Assembly (NCBI RefSeq): GCF_946221145.1
Contig: NZ_CAMIOH010000117.1
Coordinates: forward strand, 1 to 9,477
DNA: 9,477 bases
Source: an uncultured Paracoccus sp.
GTDB taxonomy: Bacteria; Pseudomonadota; Alphaproteobacteria; Rhodobacterales; Rhodobacteraceae
Direction of reading: 5' to 3'
Shown: one piece after another, positions 6,567 through 9,477 of the stretch
How the letters are laid out: every line of letters begins with the position of its first letter
How positions within the stretch are numbered: the first letter of the stretch is position 1
The notes under the pieces: generated by a model
Databases searched by the model: none
Seen by the model: the letters and a program-made list of their open reading frames with translations, nothing else
Told to the model about the DNA's origin: nothing
Position numbers and translations under genes: made by a program

Positions 6567-6980
6567 ATGAAAACGATCCTTTCTTCCGTGGCTTTGACGG
6601 CTTTGACCGCCTTCGCCCTTGTGCCTGCCGCAGCGCAGGACGCGCGGCCCGACACGACCGGCTGGTTCGCCGATCCGGCCAGGCTGACCCAGACGGATGG
6701 CAAGGCCATCTATAACGCGATCTGCGTGGCCTGCCACATGCCCGAAGGTCAGGGTGCCATCGGCGCGGCCAAGTATCCGGCGCTTGCCGGAAACGAGAAC
6801 CTGCTGGCCGCCGATTACCCGGTCTATATCGTCGTTCATGGCCAGAAAGCCATGCCGCCCCTGGGCGACATGCTGGATGATGCCCAGATCGCGGCGGTGG
6901 TGAACTATATCCGCACCAATTTCGGCAACCGCTTTACCGACGGCCCGGCCACCGCCGAAAGCGTCGCTGCCGCGCGCTGA
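6567..6980 (+). CDS. Periplasmic monohaem cytochrome c
   Basis: A 137-residue class I c-type cytochrome. A Sec signal peptide covers residues 1-23, ending VPAAA before Q24. One haem-binding motif, C53-V-A-C56-H57, is followed by a typical EGQGAIGAAKYPALAGNENL loop (60-79). KAMPPLGDMLDDAQIAAVVNYI (94-115) supplies the probable distal ligand M96 and the C-terminal helix. It is soluble, with no membrane anchor. The ribosome site GAGGAG (6553-6558) overlaps the stop codon of the amine oxidase, and the gap between the genes is 12 bases, so the two are almost certainly co-transcribed. The context makes it the likely electron acceptor of that flavoenzyme, passing electrons on to the respiratory chain. 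Precedent: NicA2, a Pseudomonas flavin amine oxidase family enzyme, delivers electrons to a neighbouring cytochrome c. Confidence 0.93.
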   Translation: MKTILSSVALTALTAFALVPAAAQDARPDTTGWFADPARLTQTDGKAIYNAICVACHMPEGQGAIGAAKYPALAGNENLLAADYPVYIVVHGQKAMPPLGDMLDDAQIAAVVNYIRTNFGNRFTDGPATAESVAAAR

Positions 6981-6993
6981 TCCGATCGCCCGC

Positions 6994-7015
6994 AAGGGGG
7001 GCAGTGCCGCCCCTT
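6994..7015 (+). other. Intercistronic hairpin between cytochrome and ridA genes
   Basis: AAGGGG-GGC (6994-7002) pairs with GCC-CCCCTT (7006-7015, one bulged G at 7009) around an AGT loop. It is not followed by a T-run. It may be an attenuating or processing element that lowers expression of the third gene relative to the first two, or protects the upstream message. Its role is inferred from position only. Confidence 0.45.
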
Positions 7016-7039
7016 CCCCATCAAGACAAGGACCACGAC

Positions 7040-7519
7040 ATGAAAACCCTGATTGCAGCAACCCTTCTGGTCACCGCCGCCCCGGCCATGGCACAGGATC
7101 TGATCCGCCACCCGATCCCGGATTCCGATTTCCCGATCCTTCAGGCGGTCGAAGTCCCGGCGGGCCTGACGACGGTCTATCTCAGCGGCACGGTGCCCGG
7201 CGTGACCAATGAGGCCGCCGAGAAGAACAGCATCGAATCGTTCGGCACTATGGAACAGCAGACCGTTTCGGTCATGAACCGGATCAAAGCCCAGCTTGAA
7301 GCCATGGACATGTCGGTCGGCGACATCATCAAGATGCAGGCATTCCTGGTCGCCCCGGAAGGCGAGGCCGTGGATTTCGCAGGCTTCATGGCCGGTTACA
7401 CGCAGTTCTTCGGAACCGAGGAACAGCCGAACCTGCCCGTCCGTTCGGCCATGGTGGTCGATGCCCTGGTCAATCCGGGCTGGCTGGTCGAACTGGAAGT
7501 GACCGCCGTCCGCAAGTGA
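7040..7519 (+). CDS. Exported RidA-family (YjgF/YER057c/UK114) imine deaminase
   Basis: A 159-residue protein with a Sec signal peptide MKTLIAATLLVTAAPAMA (1-18) in front of a RidA fold (about 19-159). Family landmarks include VYLSGTVPG (46-54), the helix TMEQQTVSVMNRIKAQLEAMDMSVGDIIK (70-98) and FAGFMAGYTQFFG (113-125). NLPVRSAMV holds R135, aligned with the Arg105 that binds the substrate carboxylate in E. coli RidA. VELEV (150-154) includes an equivalent of Glu120. The position matching the VNATY asparagine is Met here, so it is not a canonical RidA. RidA hydrolyses reactive enamines/imines to carbonyl plus ammonia and is usually cytoplasmic. Export, plus location behind an exported amine oxidase, suggests that it clears that enzyme's imine. 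AAGGA lies at 7028-7032, 7 bases before the ATG. Confidence 0.9.
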   Translation: MKTLIAATLLVTAAPAMAQDLIRHPIPDSDFPILQAVEVPAGLTTVYLSGTVPGVTNEAAEKNSIESFGTMEQQTVSVMNRIKAQLEAMDMSVGDIIKMQAFLVAPEGEAVDFAGFMAGYTQFFGTEEQPNLPVRSAMVVDALVNPGWLVELEVTAVRK

Positions 7520-7530
7520 CCTGACGCCGA

Positions 7531-7554
7531 TGCCGGGCCGTCCGCGGCCCGGCA
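7531..7554. terminator. Bidirectional hairpin between ridA-like gene and aroB
   Basis: A perfect 10-bp stem (7531-7540 with 7545-7554) closes a 4-base TCCG loop. It lies between two convergent stops (7519 and 7560). There is no T-run, so it may rely on Rho or simply protect message ends, but its placement fits termination of both transcripts. Confidence 0.6.
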
Positions 7555-7559
7555 GACCC

Positions 7560-8669
7560 TCAGCGCGCGTCGCGCAACACCGCCGCCAGGGTATCGGTCG
7601 GCACATCGTCGCAGACGAACGCCTCGCCGATGTCGCGCGCCAGGACGAAGCGCAGGCGGCCATCGACCACCTTCTTGTCCTGCCCCATCAGCGCGATCAG
7701 CGCCGCATCGTCCGGCAGGCGGCCCGGAATGTCGCGAATCGCGGCCGGCATCCCCATCCGGCGCAGATGCTCCAGCACCCGCGACGGGGCTTCCTGGCTG
7801 CACAGACCCATGCGGGCCGACAGGTCGAAGGCCAGCGCGCAGCCGATCGCCACCCCCTCGCCATGCAGCAGGCGCGCGGAATAGCCCGTCGCCGATTCCA
7901 GCGCATGGCCGAAGGTATGGCCCAGGTTCAGCAGCGCGCGTTCGCCCTGCTCGGTTTCGTCGCGGGTCACGATCCCGGCCTTCATCGCCACCGCATGGGC
8001 CACCGCGTGCTGGCGCAGCGCCAGGTCCTCGCGCATCAGCGGGGCGTTCGCGTCCAGCCAGTCGAAGAAACCGGCATCGCCCAGCAGCCCGTATTTCACG
8101 ACCTCGCCATAGCCCGCCAGGAAATCGCGCGGGGCCAGCGTGTCCAGCACGGCGATGTCGGCCAGCACCAGCGAGGGCTGGTGGAACGCGCCGATCAGGT
8201 TCTTGCCATGGCTGCTGTTGATGCCGGTCTTGCCGCCGACGCTGCTGTCCACCTGCGCCAGCAGCGTGGTGGGGATCTGCACGAAGCGCACCCCGCGCCG
8301 CAGGATCGCGGCGGCAAAGCCCACCAGATCGCCGATCACCCCGCCGCCAAAGGCCACCACCACGTCGCGGCGCTCGACCCGCTGTTCCAGCAGCCATTCG
8401 ACGCAGGCGCTCAGATGCGGCCAGCTTTTGGTGGATTCGCCCGGCGGCAGGGTCAGCGCCTCGGACACGATGCCGTCGCGGGCCAGGGCCGCCTGCAAGC
8501 GGCGCAGATGCAGCGGGGCCACGGTTTCATCGGTGACGATGGCGACGCGGGGCCGGCGCAACAGGGGCGCGAGTTCCGCGCCCGCGCGGTCGATCAGCCC
8601 GGCGCCGATGCGCACGTCATAGGCACGCTCGCCCAGGGGAACATGAACAGTAACGGGATCAGGGGTCAT
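7560..8669 (-). CDS. aroB: 3-dehydroquinate synthase
   Basis: A 369-residue cytoplasmic enzyme for the second step of the shikimate pathway, converting DAHP to 3-dehydroquinate with NAD+ and a divalent metal. Motifs: the NAD-binding FGGGVIGDLVGFAA (107-120) and PTTLLAQVDSSVGGKTGIN (133-151) with K147. EVVKYG (189-194) contains metal ligand E189 and K192. LNLGHTFGHALE (248-259) has ligand H251, and LLHGEGVAIG (267-276) has ligand H269. All expected active-site residues are there and the length is normal. The start at 8669 is fixed by the 4-base ATGA overlap with the end of aroK and by the usual N terminus of the family. The frame is open to 8885, but that would run far into aroK. Translation is probably coupled to aroK. 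Confidence 0.97.
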   Translation of the reverse strand: MTPDPVTVHVPLGERAYDVRIGAGLIDRAGAELAPLLRRPRVAIVTDETVAPLHLRRLQAALARDGIVSEALTLPPGESTKSWPHLSACVEWLLEQRVERRDVVVAFGGGVIGDLVGFAAAILRRGVRFVQIPTTLLAQVDSSVGGKTGINSSHGKNLIGAFHQPSLVLADIAVLDTLAPRDFLAGYGEVVKYGLLGDAGFFDWLDANAPLMREDLALRQHAVAHAVAMKAGIVTRDETEQGERALLNLGHTFGHALESATGYSARLLHGEGVAIGCALAFDLSARMGLCSQEAPSRVLEHLRRMGMPAAIRDIPGRLPDDAALIALMGQDKKVVDGRLRFVLARDIGEAFVCDDVPTDTLAAVLRDAR

Positions 8670-9220
8670 TGCGTCTCGGTCACAACAAGGGCGGGGTCGG
8701 CGATGCGGATTGCGTCCAGCAGGCGCGTGGCGGCGGTATCCACGCTGTCGCCGGGATGGGCGGGAAAGGTCAGTTCGGCCAGGGCATAGGTCGGGTTCCG
8801 TTCGGCCAGCAGGCGGGCCAGGGTGCCCTTGGGATCGGCGGTCTGCAACAGCGGCCGGGTGCTGCGCTGCCGCACCCGGTGCCACAGCGTTTCCAGGTCG
8901 CAGGACAGCCAGACCGACAGGCCCGCAGCCCGGATCGCGGCGCGGTTGCGGTCCTGCATCCAGGCCCCGCCGCCGGTCGAGATCACACGCGGCGATTCCC
9001 GCAGGATCCGGTTGATCACCTGCGCCTCGCGGTCACGAAAGAACGTCTCTCCGTCACGGGCGAAGATCTCGGAAATGGACATCGCGGCAGCCGTCTCGAT
9101 CTCGACATCCGAATCGGTAAAGGGGACATGCAGCCGCCGGGCCAGTTCCGACCCAAGCGCGGTCTTGCCCGCCCCCATCATCCCGATCAGCACGATATGG
9201 CGCCCAAGACGCTGGCGCAT
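8666..9220 (-). CDS. aroK: Shikimate kinase
   Basis: A 184-residue P-loop kinase that phosphorylates shikimate at the 3-hydroxyl with ATP. Walker A is GMMGAGKT (13-20). The shikimate-binding residues are D38 in DSDVE (36-40), R62 in FFRDRE (60-65) and STGGGAW (81-87). The LID segment is RSTRPLLQ (119-126) with R122, and R141 in ERNPTY completes the site. The start at 9220 gives a normal-length protein and has GGGGGACAGG just upstream. An in-frame ATG at 9277, preceded by AGGA, would add 19 residues and is a real alternative. Its 3' end overlaps aroB by 4 bases, so the two shikimate genes form an operon on the minus strand. Confidence 0.95.
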   Translation of the reverse strand: MRQRLGRHIVLIGMMGAGKTALGSELARRLHVPFTDSDVEIETAAAMSISEIFARDGETFFRDREAQVINRILRESPRVISTGGGAWMQDRNRAAIRAAGLSVWLSCDLETLWHRVRQRSTRPLLQTADPKGTLARLLAERNPTYALAELTFPAHPGDSVDTAATRLLDAIRIADPALVVTETQ

Positions 9221-9256
9221 GCCTGTCCCCCCGTTTCTTGGGCCGACTGAATGGCG

Positions 9257-9319
9257 TGATCTTTCGGAAAATGCCATATATATTCCTGTCAGGCCGGCAA
9301 AAGACCGGCCGAAAGATCA
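9257..9319. promoter_or_regulatory. Divergent promoter region with nested inverted repeats
   Basis: The gap between aroK and the rightmost gene holds a perfect 11-base inverted repeat: TGATCTTTCGG at 9257-9267 and CCGAAAGATCA at 9309-9319. A second one, GGCCGG (9292-9297) with CCGGCC (9305-9310), sits at its right end. Between them is an AT-rich core CATATATATT (9275-9284). A tentative aroK promoter on the minus strand is TTGCCG (9300-9295) and TATGGC (9278-9273), spacing 16. A tentative plus-strand promoter is GTGATC (9256-9261) and TATATT (9279-9284), spacing 17. The hexamers are weak individually. Confidence 0.4.
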
Positions 9320-9344
9320 AACAACGATGAAACGAGGCGAATTC

Positions 9345-9477
9345 GATGCGGCTGCTCAAGGTTCTGGTGGTGCTGATTGTGGCGGCGGTGATCGGCCTGG
9401 CCGGTTACGCGTATTTCGGCGACATGCAGCCGGTCCGGTCCGAGGTGCGCAGCCCCGTCAGCGGCGCGCCCGCGGCC
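9345..9477 (+). CDS. Small membrane-anchored hypothetical protein (5' part, runs off the window)
   Basis: The first 44 residues are visible: MRLLKVLVVL, a single hydrophobic segment at about 4-24, then YAYFGDMQPVRSEV and a Pro/Ser/Ala-rich start of a periplasmic part. It reads as an uncleaved N-terminal anchor (N-in) or signal peptide; no AxA site is obvious before the aromatic YAYF. The ribosome site GAGG (9334-9337) is 7 bases upstream. It is divergent from aroK. I cannot assign a function from this fragment. The overlapping ATG at 9327 in another frame gives an uncharacteristic protein and was not chosen. Confidence 0.75.

Noticed and set aside
7396..8397. 333-codon minus-strand frame overlapping aroB in another frame
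   Set aside because: It is an out-of-frame shadow of aroB, rich in Gly/Arg/Ala/Pro, and crosses the intergenic hairpin into the opposite gene.
7530..8789. 419-codon open frame on the plus strand
   Set aside because: It is antisense to aroB and the end of aroK and begins inside the terminator hairpin; there is no recognisable family.
8670..8885. Extended N terminus of 3-dehydroquinate synthase
   Set aside because: It would overlap aroK by over 200 bases. The ATGA overlap at 8666-8669 and the family N terminus fix the shorter start.
1..9477. Search for tRNA, rRNA, CRISPR, insertion sequences or attachment sites
   Set aside because: I saw no cloverleaf-like element, regularly spaced repeats, transposase or integrase, and no target-site duplications around the amine oxidase cassette. 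There is no direct sign that it moved recently.

Overview
This window looks like a piece of a high-GC alphaproteobacterial chromosome, most likely from a Paracoccus-like member of the Rhodobacteraceae. The support is indirect: strong G/C preference at third codon positions, an aroK-aroB pair with a 4-base ATGA overlap, housekeeping-type promoters built on TTGCAT-N17-TA, and the style of the hom, ssb and aro proteins. No 16S gene or other taxonomic marker is present, so the assignment is an inference.

Layout. Bases 1-43 are the tail of an upstream gene, followed by a strong GC hairpin. Bases 175-1956 hold three tightly packed plus-strand genes: a DxD-type glycosyltransferase-like protein, a 173-residue protein with an R-x4-H motif that could be HEPN-like, and a membrane methyltransferase of the isoprenylcysteine carboxyl methyltransferase/phospholipid methyltransferase type. 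Next comes homoserine dehydrogenase (hom, 2030-3334) with its own promoter. It converges on a secreted lytic transglycosylase (3374-3997, minus strand), and a GC hairpin lies between them. The transglycosylase is divergent from ssb (4165-4659).

The most interesting region is 4660-7519. An AT-richer, repeat-rich control region with three copies of TGCACAA (two direct, one inverted) precedes a self-contained cassette of three exported proteins. These are a flavin amine oxidase with a twin-arginine signal, a small monohaem cytochrome c with a Sec signal, and a RidA-family protein that also carries a Sec signal. The natural reading is a periplasmic amine dehydrogenase. The flavoenzyme would oxidise an amine, the cytochrome would take the electrons, and the exported RidA would hydrolyse the imine product outside the cytoplasm. 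The substrate cannot be told from sequence.

The cassette ends in a symmetrical hairpin and faces the convergent aroK-aroB operon (shikimate pathway, minus strand, 7560-9220). aroK is divergent from the start of a small one-pass membrane protein that runs off the window at 9477. Between those two starts lies a nested pair of inverted repeats. I see no tRNA, rRNA, CRISPR array, insertion sequence or integrase.
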